Shown here piece by piece: positions 50,949-62,740 of a stretch of 64,000 nucleotides of DNA. The stretch comes from Pyrenopolyporus hunteri (taxonomy: Eukaryota; Ascomycota; Sordariomycetes; Xylariales; Hypoxylaceae): positions 124,001 to 188,000 of the forward strand of contig CADCXC010000011.1 in the NCBI GenBank assembly GCA_902806595.1, given 5' to 3'. The notes under the pieces are model-generated. The model searched no databases. It was given only the letters and a program-made list of their open reading frames with translations, and was not told where the DNA came from. Numbering within the stretch: position 1 is the first letter of the stretch; every line of letters starts with the position of its first letter. A program made the translations under genes and the position numbers.

Positions 50949-52130
50949 AACATCCTCGATACCCTTGAAAGACTTTCTGGGTATCGGGAACCCTCTGTTT
51001 GGTTGGCGATTTGTACATTGTCTCCAATGAATGTGTATAGAGAACAGACGAGATACCTAGCATACACTTCCCCGAATCTAGATCATGCCCTATCTTTCTC
51101 TTCTCGAGCTCGGCCAAATCAGGGTTGTTTCCTCAGCTCGGAAATATCTCCTACGCATAATAACTTAAAGCAACCTCATCTTGAGACTCGACACGCAATT
51201 TGATATCAACACGCCTCTGGCCAACACGTTTAACGACACAAACTAATCCCATTCTCCGTAATAGTTATCACATTTTTACCCTAAAAGGTAGGTAGGTATA
51301 TTAAGATTGTCTAGCCCCTTTTCATCCCCGACTCGTCGAGGGTCGTCGGCGTTGTTGCTGGAGAGCAGTCGTCATCACCCAGTCTCCTCACTACGCAGTT
51401 TCTCAACCTTTATCCAGGAAAGCACCTCGACCTCATGGTACCATTTCTCTCCTACGGTTCTATTTATTCTCCTCTCATATAGTCTTCCTCGCAAAGGTTA
51501 ACACTTATCTCCCCTTCGTTAGAAGGTAGGTGTTGTCGTCGCTGCCTCTCTTGTCGAAATTCCCTTCTTTCCACACCATTACGCTAGGTAGCCCCATTAT
51601 CCTCTGACATCCGGCAATCTCGCCAACCATATCTACCCAGCCGCCTGCCTCTTACAAATTAATATCTCGATACATTCCCATTACTCTTTATAAGTGGGTT
51701 GCAGCATCTTCTTCCTTTGAACTTCCTAATATAGCCCCTCGCTTGCCTACTTCCTCTTTATAGCCAACTTTATCCGATTTCCTTCCCTATCACGTCATCC
51801 TCATAGAAGATACCGCCCAACTATTGAAGTATCGCGATACGGCGAGGAATAAACTATTCGACCGCGATCCCTATCTCAAACATACAATATCAGCCCTACC
51901 CTTAGTACCTGAATCGTTTATTTGTTCTCTGCACCTTCTCCTACGGCCGCCTCGCCAACTTCGTTTGTTTACTCCACAAAGTTAACTCGGGAGTTATAGT
52001 GTCCGCATTTCAAGAATACGAGACGTTTCTGTTCAGTCCAGGTAACTTCCAGTAAGACTTTGTCCCGTTATCCGAGGTATCTTACCGTGACCATCCACTA
52101 AATTCATCAATGTCCAAATCTTAGCTCAAA
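50949..52130. promoter_or_regulatory. Upstream region of the large F-box gene, pyrimidine-rich
   Basis: 1.2 kb with a GGTAGGTAGGTATATT motif at about 51287-51302 and long C/T-rich stretches from about 51300 to 52060, which in filamentous ascomycetes commonly mark promoters and 5' leaders. Short frames inside show no recognisable domains. Confidence 0.5.
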
Positions 52131-54617
52131 ATGCCTCGTTCACGTGGGAGCAGCGAGGGTGTCGGCGGCGACGAGGAGCTCAGGGAGCTGGACGACGTCA
52201 TACGCAAATATGAGGCCCAACGCGCCGCGACCGACGACTCCGATACCGACAGCGAGCAAGACATACCAGACGACGATGGTGAGTTCCCGTTGATTAGTGA
52301 GTTGCTATACGACTAATTCTTTTAGACAATGACGAATCAGTGGGCCCAAGTATCCTCGACGAGGATTCCGAATCCGATGTCTGCGAAGAAAAACGTAGTC
52401 ACAACGTCGATATAGGGAGATATAGAAATATTATGATCTCATATCGTCAAGCCGTTAGGGAATTACAAGAGCAGAACAGAGGTTTGAAATCTCAAATTGA
52501 ACAGTTACAGGCCGGACCTAACAATGGCCGTAGACGTTGTGTGGTAAGTTGCTAGAGGAATGTTATATACGCCAGAGCATACTGACATTCATGCATAGCC
52601 GTGGCAGGATCAGCTCAGAGAACACCTTCAGGGAGGGGGACCATCCTACGACGCGGTTTACCGTGAGAGTTGCAAGCAGGAAAATATGTCACCGAGGTTG
52701 GACGTGCTTCACCCTGACTTCCACCTTCGAAATGGGGAAGGTCTTGAAGAAAAGCCCTCGCAGCCGGTCGATGAATTTCGCAGTTTGACAAGACTCCAGT
52801 TGGTCTCACAACACCTAGTGGGACAAGGTCCTTTCCCATTCGAGCGACTTCCTACCGATATCCAGGTGAGAATTTTCAAGCGGCTATTTGTCAGGCGCTG
52901 CCTCATCCACTGCATCTCCCGCCTCGATCCGTCGGGACCGCCCTTCAACTTCCCCCCAACAGACGTAGCTGGCCAGAGCCAGCTACCAAGTGCATTCCAC
53001 TTCGGGACGTCCCCATGTCAAATAAACTTGGCGAAGAAGCCAAATGATGTGCTGAATGCACTTTTGGTATGTAAACGCTGGTTCTACATTGGCGTGCACG
53101 CCTTTTACGGACACAACACGTTCGCATTCAGTTCTCTAGGCGAGTGGCACCGTTTCTGCAATGGAATCGGTATCGCTCGCATCGAACGACTAGCCCACGT
53201 CGAACTGACGTGGCATGGAGCCCTAATGCCCCGACACGAGACGAGGGTCTCGCAGAGAACGCTAGGTTTGGCCTGGTTGACGAAGGCGAGGCGCCTTCGC
53301 ACGTTGACGGTCCACATAGCGGAAAGTGTTGGGTCCCAAGCCAGACGCAAGTATGAGAAACGAAAGAGACAAGGAAATACTCAACACACTCGTACTCGTG
53401 AAGACAGCAGCGTTCGGCCTGGTGGGAGTCGATTGGACGAAAGTGAGTCCGGTGGAAATGAGTCCGACGGAAATCAGTCCGATGTGGACCGAAAGTTAGG
53501 TCGAATACACGATCCATTCAAGACCATGGCCCAGCGCACTGCCCGACAACCTAACTGCCGCAAATTTCGCTCAATGCGGACGGTCCAAGGTATGGATTAC
53601 GTCTATCAGTTACGCGGTATGAATTGGGTCCGCTTTAAAGAGCGCGACGGTCTAGGCCACCGGCAGGCGATTCGAGACTGGTCATTCCTAAAAGACGTGA
53701 ATACCGTTGTGACGATGCCTAAGGGACCCGAGCAGGCCCTCAGGAGCCAGCTACGGAATCTGACGCCGTTAACAGGCCTACGAGATTGGCTCCCTTCCGA
53801 CGAGGACCTACGTATCATCAAGACGTTCTACGAAGAAACGCCTAATCTAGGCTCGACGGGTAACTCGGAGACAAGTGATTCAGACGACGATGATAGCGTG
53901 GAAGGAGATATTAACTACGAAAGTAGTGATGATAATCATGAGAATGGTAGCGCTCGAAACAGTCGTACACCCAGCCGCCCCGGGCCCCCCAATTCCCACA
54001 ACCAGGTCGTGGGAATTCTCAATTCGTCCTCAGGATCCAGACAAACCCCAAAGCAGGAACACGATGAAGACGAGATGAATATTTACTATGATGTTAGCGA
54101 CGCTTCCAGCGAGAGCTTATTCGTTCGCCCGGGCCAGAGCTCGCCTATCCCGCCTTCGTATCAAATAGGCATAGAGGATATCAGCGACCAAGCTAACGTT
54201 GATGCAATTCAGAGTAGCAACCTATCTCGAAACATGCTCGCCCAATCCGATCCCAACTCTAACCACATAATCATAGATCTTACCGGCGACACCGACGACG
54301 AAGACGCAGAATCGTCGCTCTTCGTTCATTCTGATTCAGAACCAACATTCGTCAAAGTCGAGCCGACCGATAGCCCGGGCTTCAGCGAAGCCCCCGGACA
54401 GGTGATAGCCGGTGTTGACAGTGGCGATGAGGACCTAGACGACGGAAGGATCGTCAGGGAGGAGACGCCGCCAGACAGCGATGACGATGACCATAATTTT
54501 CCCTATTTCAATAAACTCAAATCTAAACCGGACCCGCCCTCGTCTGGGCAAATGAGTCAAGAAGATGCTTATTCTCATGATGATGAACACACGACGAAGC
54601 GCCCAAGGCTACATTGA
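52131..54617 (+). CDS. F-box protein with coiled coil and acidic SUMO-motif tail
   Basis: Three exons, 52131-52278, 52326-52543 and 52599-54617, give 794 residues; both introns are GT-AG (47 and 55 bp). The N terminus is acidic and is followed by a coiled coil (about residues 82-111, REL.EQN..LKSQIEQL). An F-box-like segment (about 202-245, PFERLPTDIQVRIFKRLF) suggests a Skp1-binding SCF subunit. The middle has aromatic-rich conserved-looking stretches (for example LLVCKRWFYIGVHAFYGHNT). The tail from about 410 is disordered and highly acidic, with a textbook SUMO-interacting motif IIIDLT followed by GDTDDED (679-690) and a sumoylation consensus VKVE (707-710) followed by acidic and Ser-Pro residues. 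Fungal F-box proteins with this layout exist but the substrate is unknown. Starting at 52686 would drop the coiled coil and break the exon structure. Confidence 0.8.
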
Positions 54618-55713
54618 GTAATGCTGTGATTAAGGATGACTGCACCGCACTATATCTAATGATCACCTAACCGATGTTGACCCTGACAATACGGCTATGA
54701 GTACTACTAATCGAAGCGGCCATTACACTACTGGGACAAGTATCTTTGAAATATTTCCCTCCGCATCTTCCATAGATATTTCACCCACTCTCTTCTCTCT
54801 ATCTTACTTTATGGTACTCTTTTCCGTTGCTCCTCGGATATAACTATCTATCAAATCTTTCAGATCTCGAGACTTTTCGTCTTCCGATGTGGTTGATATC
54901 AGTCATATCGGACAACCGGTATATGGTTCTCCTTACCGAACAAACAACTAGCATCATACCTTTCGAAGTACTCGCCAAATCGTGCGAGCCTCTATCTAAT
55001 TTTAATCCATCTTTAATTCCTACTTGGTGATCTCCCATCGGCCTGCGAGCGGCTAGATCATTCTTACACTCCTCTCACACGCGGTTCCGACCCCTTCTCA
55101 TTCGCAAGGTTAGGTAGGCTTGGGATCAACCGGGTCTCGCATCGTGGCTATCAATGACATTCTCGTACCAAATTGAGCCATTTCAGGTACGCTGGATTGG
55201 GTACTTTGCTATCTTAGGGCATCTTCTTGCTGTGATTCGAGGCTTTGCTGTCATTCGAAACTCAGACCAAATTCGAACCCAGACCAATAGGGAGTCCAGT
55301 GCATACATGCCTACCTCTTTCATACATATATACGCCTTTGGGATGTGCTTGTCTCTTGCTGTCGTGGTTGTTGCTAGGAAATGAGGTTACGGGCTAGGAG
55401 CAGGAACTAGTCATAATACGGTGGAAAGTGTGATATTGCGTTGCATTTGACTTGCCCCTGAGTTAGGGTTGACAATAATTAGGCCATAAGCCCGCGGAGG
55501 GATTCGCTTTTTAGGTACCTCCTACGGAAGATGTCGTCGAAGTGACGCAGATATTCTAGATACGAGATGCGCTCGCACGCATGTATCGATACAGGTCTTA
55601 GGTAGCCCAAGTGCACACAATTAACGGCTTCCAAGCATGAATTAAACTCGCCTCGAGTATTTAAGGCGGTTTCCTTCCTGATTTTGCTGACGTGGTATCT
55701 ATCGATCAAGGCC
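54618..55713. other. Convergent 3' intergenic region
   Basis: 1.1 kb between the F-box gene (+) and the BUD22-like gene (-), so two terminators are expected here. A 76-codon frame at 55154-55384 has a hydrophobic middle and end but no initiating context or family resemblance, and is left unannotated. AGGTACC motifs occur near 55515. Confidence 0.5.
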
Positions 55714-57423
55714 CTAATCAAACACGACCTTGCGCCCCTGAAACGCGACCTTCTGGCCCTCCTCCTTCGCCTTCTTAGCCGCAGCCCAGCTAGGATGTAA
55801 GGGGCCCGTATCATCTCTCTTCGGCACCGCCTTAGGCTTCTGCTTCTCCCCAATAGCAGGCGCGCCCCTCCTCCCATCACTCTGTTCACGGCCACCGCCA
55901 CTCCCCTGTAACTGCCTCTGGCGCTCGGGGTGGACGTGCTTATTCTCGAAGGGGTTCCGGATGCCCTTCTTCCAGGGCTTATTCGAGCCCCCTCCTTCGT
56001 CGTCCGCGCCGACCGCGCCCCGCCGCATATCCCACCCTTGGTCCCGCCCTCCCTTGGCCTTCTCCTGCTGCTGCTTCTGCACGTGCTTCGCCTTCTCCTT
56101 GTACTTCTTCTCCCAGATGGCTTGGCGCGCCCGCTGGCCGCGCCGGTTCTTCCGCGCCGGGGGCCCCACGTCGATGTCCGAGGCTTCGGACTCGGAGCCC
56201 GATATGTAGCCGCCCATGAGCGTGGGCAGGAACGCGGAGTTGCCTGCTGAGACAGGCCCGGGTTTCGTCGTTTTCGCCTTCTTGGTCGGCCGCAGGGAGG
56301 ATGAGGCGGAGCTCTCGCTTCCGGAGAGCTCTGGTTCGTCGTCGTCCTCCTCCTCTTCTTCTTCCTCTCCCGTCCCCTCCTGGTCGTCCGACTCGAAATC
56401 GGACGACTCGGCCGACGATATGGATATGTCGTCGGCAGCGGTCGCTTTTCGGAACGACCTCGCTCTACTATCTGCGATAAGTCCGTCTTCCTCACTCGCG
56501 CCGCCTTCATCTGACTCGTCCTCGTCGCTAGACGATCCGGCTACGAAAGCATCGTATCGCGACCAAGCCCGCTCCTCGGCGTCGCTGTCGGAAAAGCCCT
56601 CGAATGGTTCGTCGTCCTCAGGCCCATCATCGTCCTCGTCGCCGCCGAGTTCCTCATCTTCTTTTTCAGCCCTGTCGCGTTTCCTCTTTAAGAGAATCGG
56701 CTCCGGCTCGTCTTCTCTGGTATCGGATTCCTGTTCCTCTTCTTTTTCCTTATCCTGCACCTTATTTCTACCGCCGGTCGCAGTTGGTCTTGTTTTATCT
56801 CTGTCATCGGCCTGCTCTTCTTTCTCCGCCCTATCTTCTGATTTTTCCCTTTTGCCTTTCCCCTTGCCCTTCTTCAGCTTTTCCGGCATAGGTACCCTCA
56901 GCGCGATGCATGTGCCCATAACAGCCTCCTCGATTACATCGCGAACCTGCTTGCGATTGCACAGCGCGCTCGTGACGTTATGTAGCGCGGTTTTCTCCTC
57001 CTCGGAGAGACCCTCGGGCTTCGGGACGGGCTTGATGATGTCGGCGGGTACCTTGGGGGATTCGGCCACACCCTTAATCTTCAGCAGCGACGAGCATAAG
57101 TGGGCGTGCGCGGCCTGTTGGAGGTCGAGACTCTAAAGGCGGAAGAATCTGCATGTTAGCATTCTATTCTTTTTCGTAATAATAAAGAAGTCCATGTCCT
57201 CTTTTAGTTTATTGTACCGCAAGAATATCCGTACCTTGAGCACCGCGACCTCTCTCTCAAGCCTCGCGGTCTTGTCCGGGTCGGCCTGGGCTTCGCGTAT
57301 GCGCTTGCTCAGGCGCTGGCGCTCGAAGCCTTTGGCTGTTTTCATGCCGCGCGAGAGTTCCTTGTGCCATTGCGCCAGCTTCTCCTCGAGACTGGGCTCG
57401 TGATTCCGTTTCCGCTTCGGCAT
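55714..57423 (-). CDS. BUD22-like ribosome biogenesis protein
   Basis: Two exons, 57423-57235 and 57132-55714, joined across a 102-bp GT-AG intron, give 535 residues. The N terminus (MPKRKRNHEPSLEEKLAQWH) is basic and helical. The splice joins EVAVLK to SLDLQQAAHAHLCSSLLK, restoring a continuous helix. The middle is long acidic and Ser-rich. The C terminus (LHPSWAAAKKAKEEG then FQGRKVVFD) is the hallmark end of the Bud22/SRFBP1 family. Yeast Bud22 is a nucleolar factor for small-subunit pre-rRNA processing. The gene is divergent from the dehydrogenase gene. Biased Glu/Asp/Ser codons create long open frames in other frames (up to 343 codons), which are shadows. The start at 57423 is chosen because the preceding in-frame residues are not conserved-looking and this Met starts a typical nucleolar basic stretch. 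Confidence 0.87.
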
Positions 57424-58233
57424 GTCGGGAAATGTGCGTGGGTTTGCGCCTGACCGGGGGTTGTAAATTCGTCGAAATTGTGACGCTGGAAATTTTGAGG
57501 TGCGAAGTTCGTTAGTGGGATATATTACTATACACGACAATATATATTTAAAGGTTGTTTAGATATGCACTTATCAGCCACTATCGTGAGATAAATTTAT
57601 TATGCCCATAATCCTTCGTACTTCTACAATTTAGAAAAGGAACAGGAACATATATGAATTCCCCCTACCTAGGTCTTCAGGATTCAAAGGATAGATTCCG
57701 TCTTATCTCGGCTGATTTCAGCAGTCTTGTTCTTAGACTAGCCTTTTCGTTAGGTTATACGTACCTCCTATATATTCTTCTAACGGCACTAGTCGAACCA
57801 GTCCCAAAGAAGATGGAAGCTCGACGCGCCATCTCATTCCCAACTATCGCGATATTGGGCTCCACTGAGGGAAGAGTGGGGACATACGGGAATAGAGCAA
57901 TAAGTGTATCAATACCACCATGGATGACGCAGCGGGGGAAACGCTAGAATCCGCTATTCTCTGCGAAGGAGCGTTACCTTCTGGGCCGGTTTCTACCATT
58001 CTAACTTGTGTTGGGCCCAAGTAGTTCATTGTCAAGATATCGAAATAAGATCCCGAATTACTTATAGAGCCAAGTACTTGTTCGTTAGCGGGCCCATCGG
58101 TAAGTATTGAGTCATTACCTAGAACTCCGCAGCATACAATACGAGATATTATCTCGAAGGGTTTAAGGTTTCACCGGGGTCAAGGAGCACATATACATAG
58201 GTATATACTTTAGATATATAGGAAGATATAGAG
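57424..58233. promoter_or_regulatory. Shared upstream region of BUD22-like and dehydrogenase genes
   Basis: 0.8 kb divergent promoter region. ATATACATAGGTATATACTT at about 58190-58209 is a TATA-like stretch 25-45 bp before the dehydrogenase start. A 97-codon plus-strand frame (57654-57947) and a 63-codon minus-strand frame (57844-58035) have no recognised homology and are not annotated as genes. Confidence 0.5.
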
Positions 58234-59318
58234 ATGGGATCTTCACAGCCTATTCTTGCCACGCTCGGCGCGGAAAGCTTGTTCAACGCCAAGAGCCTTG
58301 TTGCGGTAGTCACAGGAGGAGGTACAGGTGAGTTAGATACCCGATATAAGACCCAGTATAGTATCCTACTCGAGTGTTTACTAAAAAACTCGCCTTAGGA
58401 ATCGGACTTATGATAACTAAAGCCCTCGCTACCAACGGTGCTTCTAAGGTCTACATTCTTGGACGGCGTTTACAGGTTCTGCAGGAAGCCGCGGCGCAGG
58501 TCGGCACTGGCAACATAATACCGGTGGCCTGCGACGTGGCGTCCAAAGAGTCACTCCAAGCCGCCGTCAACCAGATTCAGCAAGATGCCAGCTTCGTGAA
58601 TCTACTGGTATGTAACTCGGGCATCAGCGGGCCGTACGGGAACCGGCCTAAGCCGGAGACGACGCTGGACGAGTTCATCGAGGCCAACCTCGCCATACCC
58701 ATCGAGGACTACACGCACACGTTTGCCGTCAACACGAGCGCCGTGTGGTACACGACCATATCGTTTCTCAAGCTCCTGGACGCCGGGAATAAGAAAGGCA
58801 ACGTGGAGCAGAGGAGCCAGGTTGTTGCCGTGAGCAGCATCGGCGGCTTTAACAAGATAAACACGGGCGGTTTCGCGTACGGGCAGAGCAAGGCCGCTTG
58901 CACGCATCTCATCAAGCAATTGAGCGTGGCTTTGCCGCAGTGGAATATTAGAGCGAATGTCATATGTCCTGGGTGTAAGTGGTCTCGTCTATCTAACCCC
59001 GAGTCATGTGTATGCTCTTCAAGTCACATTCCTTCCAGAGACAAAGGAGGATGAGAAATAAATTAAAAGGAAAAAAAGGCCGCGGTGAATGAGTTAGACG
59101 ATACTAATTCGTACCTAGTATACCCAAGCGAGATGTCGGCTCCGATTATCGAGCGAGGCGGAATCGGGAAAGACATGGTGCCACTTGAGCGCGCTGGAGA
59201 TGAGAAGGACATGGCTGGAGCCATCCTTTACCTGGCCTCCAGAGCTGGCGCGTATTGCAACGGCACCGTCCTCGTGACGGACGGAGGAAGGTTAACTACC
59301 TTCCCTTCTACCTTCTAG
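58234..59318 (+). CDS. Classical short-chain dehydrogenase/reductase
   Basis: Three exons, 58234-58327, 58399-58974 and 59119-59318, give 289 residues; introns are GT-AG (71 and 144 bp) with CTAAT near the second acceptor. The Rossmann cofactor motif TGGGTGIG is at 27-34, with the second glycine cluster completed by the first splice. NSGI (104-107) stands for the family's NNAG. The catalytic tetrad is visible: Asn 143 (VNTSA), Ser 177 or 178 (VSSIGG), Tyr 192 and Lys 196 (YGQSK). The tail ERAGDEKDMAGAILYLAS then TDGG is the usual family C terminus. An Arg-rich turn after beta-2 (GRR) hints at NADP(H). The substrate cannot be predicted; no pathway partner is adjacent. The second splice gives ICPGLYPSEMSAPII, matching the family, and avoids a stop. 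Confidence 0.92.
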
Positions 59319-60442
59319 ATTATAGAGCAAGCGAGCAGAATTCTTATCTTGCGGCTGAGATGATGGCCGTAGCACCTGATTGATGCTTGGGTGCCTGCCT
59401 GCACGATCGCTCCTCATGCAGTTACCCAGAGTTATTAAATGTCACTTACAAATACCGCGCGGTAATATTGGCAGAACTAAAACCAACACATAAATATACG
59501 CAACCCCCTTTTGGGAGAGTGGAGCCGAATGTGAGATAAATCCCGAGCCATTATCGCAGGATCCGTCCGGTCACCCGAGCCGAAGACGGGTCTGCATGAA
59601 AGCAAACCCATACCCGAGGTCAGTCACCTCGGGCAGGCAGTTAACCAATTACAGCGTTACGAGGAAACGTGAAACCATCGGGTATTGTATTTCCTTAGTT
59701 CCGACGGCTCTTCACGGTCGATAATAACTCATAAGGTGAGGCTTTTAGCGGGTATAGTTTCCATATTATGGGCTGGGGCTATTGACCTCCAGGTTCCCAT
59801 CACAAAGGTTACGACGCAACACGATCTTATACTTCCGGTGGTATAGCGGCGTATCCACCGCAATTAGATATCTTTAGAAATGCCGTCGGTGTAACACTCA
59901 AGATATGAATGTGAACTCTTCTAGGTGAAGTATTAGCAGTTTAGCCATGAAGCCCGTTGAAATGTAACCCCGGCTGTTACATGTGCCCCCATGGAAAGTG
60001 TAAGGCCCAACCGCTTGACCAAAATCATGCTGTCTGTGAGTCGATATGTAGTTGCACGCGCTGCTGATAGGTAGAATAGGCGTCAGAATCTATTTTACCC
60101 CTGTCCACGCGGCTTCGGGCCAATCGTAAAATAATTGATGTTGAGAAATAAGCGAGACGAGGATGCCTCGCTTTATCATGATTGCCTAAGCACGTAACTT
60201 AGTAGGCCGCGATAACAATGGACGTAATTCAAGTAGTCGCGCGAGGGATATTAGCAAGAGACTGCACGGAATCGAGAGTCACTCGTTAGTTCTCGCTATA
60301 GCACGGTTACCATCTTTGCTGGTTGCTATATCCAGATCAGTAGTAGCAGAGACCGTCAATCGGTTAATGGTAAATATCCGGATTGAAATAGCTGACTGAC
60401 TGAATTTCTAATGTATCACTCAGCTAGTAGGTAGGAATCGTG
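59319..60442. other. Intergenic region with a strong hairpin
   Basis: 1.1 kb without a recognisable gene. It includes a GC-rich hairpin at 59613-59633. No tRNA or 5S rRNA box pattern was found. Confidence 0.5.
59613..59633. other. Perfect 8-bp hairpin, 5-nt loop
   Basis: CCCGAGGT, loop CAGTC, ACCTCGGG. The stem is six G-C and two A-T pairs. It lies about 300 bp beyond the dehydrogenase stop, too far for a simple 3'-end role, and no neighbouring structure was recognised. Confidence 0.5.
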
Positions 60443-60739
60443 ATGGGTTATCTAAACGTTGGCGAAGACGTCCCGATATACCGTGCTCTTAAAGATGACG
60501 TTCCGATTGCAAACATTTTGATGAGATCGTCCTGGTCCGACTAGGTGGAGGCATTCCGTATGGTAGCTCCATCTGGTTCCCTCACGAGTCAATGGCTGGG
60601 AAACCATGAATCGAGTCGGACCGACCTATTCGCAGTTGATATATATCAAGTTCCCATAAGGCTACAGAGGACGGATACAAACAAATGGCGAATGTGTTGG
60701 GATGGATTACCTGAAAGCGATATTAGAAGAGGCTTGTGA
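60443..60739 (+). pseudogene. Possible decayed reading frame with one internal stop
   Basis: From ATG at 60443 a frame runs 98 codons to TGA at 60737-60739 with a single in-frame TAG at 60542-60544. The predicted peptide (MGYLNVGEDVPIYRALKDD ... then SGSLTSQWLGNHESS) is of balanced composition and unlike the low-complexity shadow frames nearby, but I recognise no family. The TAG could come from CAG or TGG by one transition, or be the acceptor of an unrecognised intron (CTAG before GTGG). Chance is a real alternative. Confidence 0.25.
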
Positions 60740-62740
60740 CGGGTTATCTACCTCAAGGAGTATTGATGGCGATGGTCTGGCAAGAGAAGAACCCGGAAAG
60801 GTGAGGCAGTGTTGTATTTAAGAATAGTAACACATCTTAGACGACCATGACTACCACTTATGCTGCGTAAATCATATGCCGAGGAGATGAGCGATCGTTT
60901 TAACAGTGGATCCGATTCCGGATGGCATCCGATTTCTCGCGATTGCTATCTCTCCCAATTGATAGCTGGATTTCCGGGATAACTGGATTAGATTATCCTG
61001 AACGCTATGTGTGTATAAAATTTCCGGTCCGTTGGCTGCATTCTCCTTCCTATCAATAATGGTAGCAGACAGGTTGTGTTTCCATTGGAACCTGATCGCG
61101 CCCTGATAAAGCGGTTAGAGATTTGTGGCTAGATAGCTGCCGGCTGCTTTGCTGGATCCCAGAGCGCGGTATTGGGATATAGGCGAGTGGAACCACGGGG
61201 TACCTAATAGGTAGTGAACCGAGACAGTTATTCCGCCCCATGACCAGATAGGTAGCTGTTATACGTTAGGCAGATAGGTAGGTACATATCCAGTAAGAAG
61301 GCCTATTAGTTGGAGGGATGTCGGCTCTTGTCAATAGCAGGAATCTGCAGAAGCTTGGCTTCCAGCGGGCGAAGCAACGCAAAACACAGTTGGAGTTCTA
61401 GATTGGAGAATGAAGCTGCAGCCGTCCGTTTTAGGAGGGGACCTGCTCTGTGATGCCTGCACCCGTGTGCCTATCAGAGCCCACTAATTTTTAAGGTAAC
61501 GTGAATCCTAGCTACCTGACGTCACCTCTGCAATACTTCCATCATAGCTACTCTCGATAGGTATTCCCTCCAGACGCTCTTTTGTATCCTCCTGTTTTTA
61601 CAAATGGGAACACTTTATGGCCCAAAAACCGAGCTTGCCAGCTGTACTGTTTTAGAGGTGAGAATTGAATGTAAACAATAAGTCAACGGACCCCTTCGGA
61701 TTTGATGCGAAAGACTGGCACGTGCTTATCGATAAGTACCTTTCGTCATACCTTGTAGTATGTATGTAAGTATCTGAGTGGGCCCAAGCCAAAGATGTGC
61801 CTAGGGACTTTACCCCGCAATCCGCCAACTAGGTCTTCTCGGGACAAGGGACGAGGAAATCGCGGCATCGCGTGATGGAAGCTTTAAAGGAAGGAGGTTC
61901 GAATTTCTAGTATCGCCAAAGAAATTGTCAAGCTTAGTTCTTATCAACTTCGTGGGCCTATCCATATACTCTTTGTATCCTAGTTTAGGAGGACGACTTA
62001 ATGTCCGAGGCTCTCTGTCTCTTCCACACGGACTTCCGCAACTTCGATCTCAATGCAGAAATCCGGTTGAACGGGAATGGCAGCGCGGATCCCAGCCACA
62101 TAATGCCGAGATCTATCCACTTAAGCTCGCTCTTAGCTTACGTAGCCATACCGCTCTTCACGTATGTATAGCCAAACATATTATGGCACCTATCTATATC
62201 ATAGCGATTAGCAACGAGAATGCTCCGCGAGGAAAGAATGGCGCCTTTTACCGTTAGCACTATGTCATATATTGCGATAGACGTGGTAATGCCCAATAGA
62301 TATCCACACGGCTTAAGATATTGATTCTATCTAACCGGGAGAAAAGCGCCGCTAAAGATAGATTTCAGGATTTGAACAGGTGAGCTGATACCTACTGCGT
62401 ACTGCGTACTGCGTCCCGCGTATAAACGGTATAAGTGATAGGCGAGTAGAAAACGTATGTTTCTATCTCATAAACACAAGGCCCACGTCGAGAGGGATCG
62501 CACGGCAGGGCCTTGATTCCAATTTGATGCCGGCATGATGAATGTTATGCGTAAACTCCGCACTCGACCCCTCGGTACCTGTCCTGCTAACATCCACGAA
62601 TTGCTATACGCGGTAGGGTATAAAGGAAGACTCGGCGCCAGTCACCAATGGGGATTTGGAGTACATATATACACACACGTTGTATGTTGTATTGGGATGT
62701 GATTGAGAAGTATAGGGAGGAGGTAGAGAGTGTACTTGCC
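60740..62740. other. Gene-poor intergenic region
   Basis: 2 kb with no supportable gene. It contains TAGGTAGGTAC motifs near 61260-61285, a three-fold TACTGCG repeat at 62393-62413, and a 110-codon frame (61925-62257) without family resemblance or clear start context. The box GGTTCGAATTTC near 61897 resembles a tRNA B box, but no matching A box or acceptor stem was found. Confidence 0.5.

Noticed and set aside
50114..50968. Single-exon reading of the carrier gene from 50114
   Set aside because: It begins inside an intron-spanning segment, adds unrelated residues at both ends, and lacks the first carrier repeat that splicing restores.
55479..56510. 343-codon Arg-rich minus-strand frame
   Set aside because: Shadow in another frame of the BUD22-like gene; low complexity and no domain.
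56216..57136. 306-codon Ser-rich plus-strand frame opposite the BUD22-like gene
   Set aside because: It is the complement of Glu/Asp/Ser-rich coding sequence in the BUD22-like gene; the minus frame has the family's conserved ends.
57654..58035. Overlapping 97-codon and 63-codon frames between the BUD22-like and dehydrogenase genes
   Set aside because: No recognisable domain, they overlap on opposite strands, and they lie in a divergent promoter region.
61850..61920. Possible tRNA from a GGTTCGAATTTC box
   Set aside because: No A box, anticodon arm or complementary acceptor ends could be placed around it.
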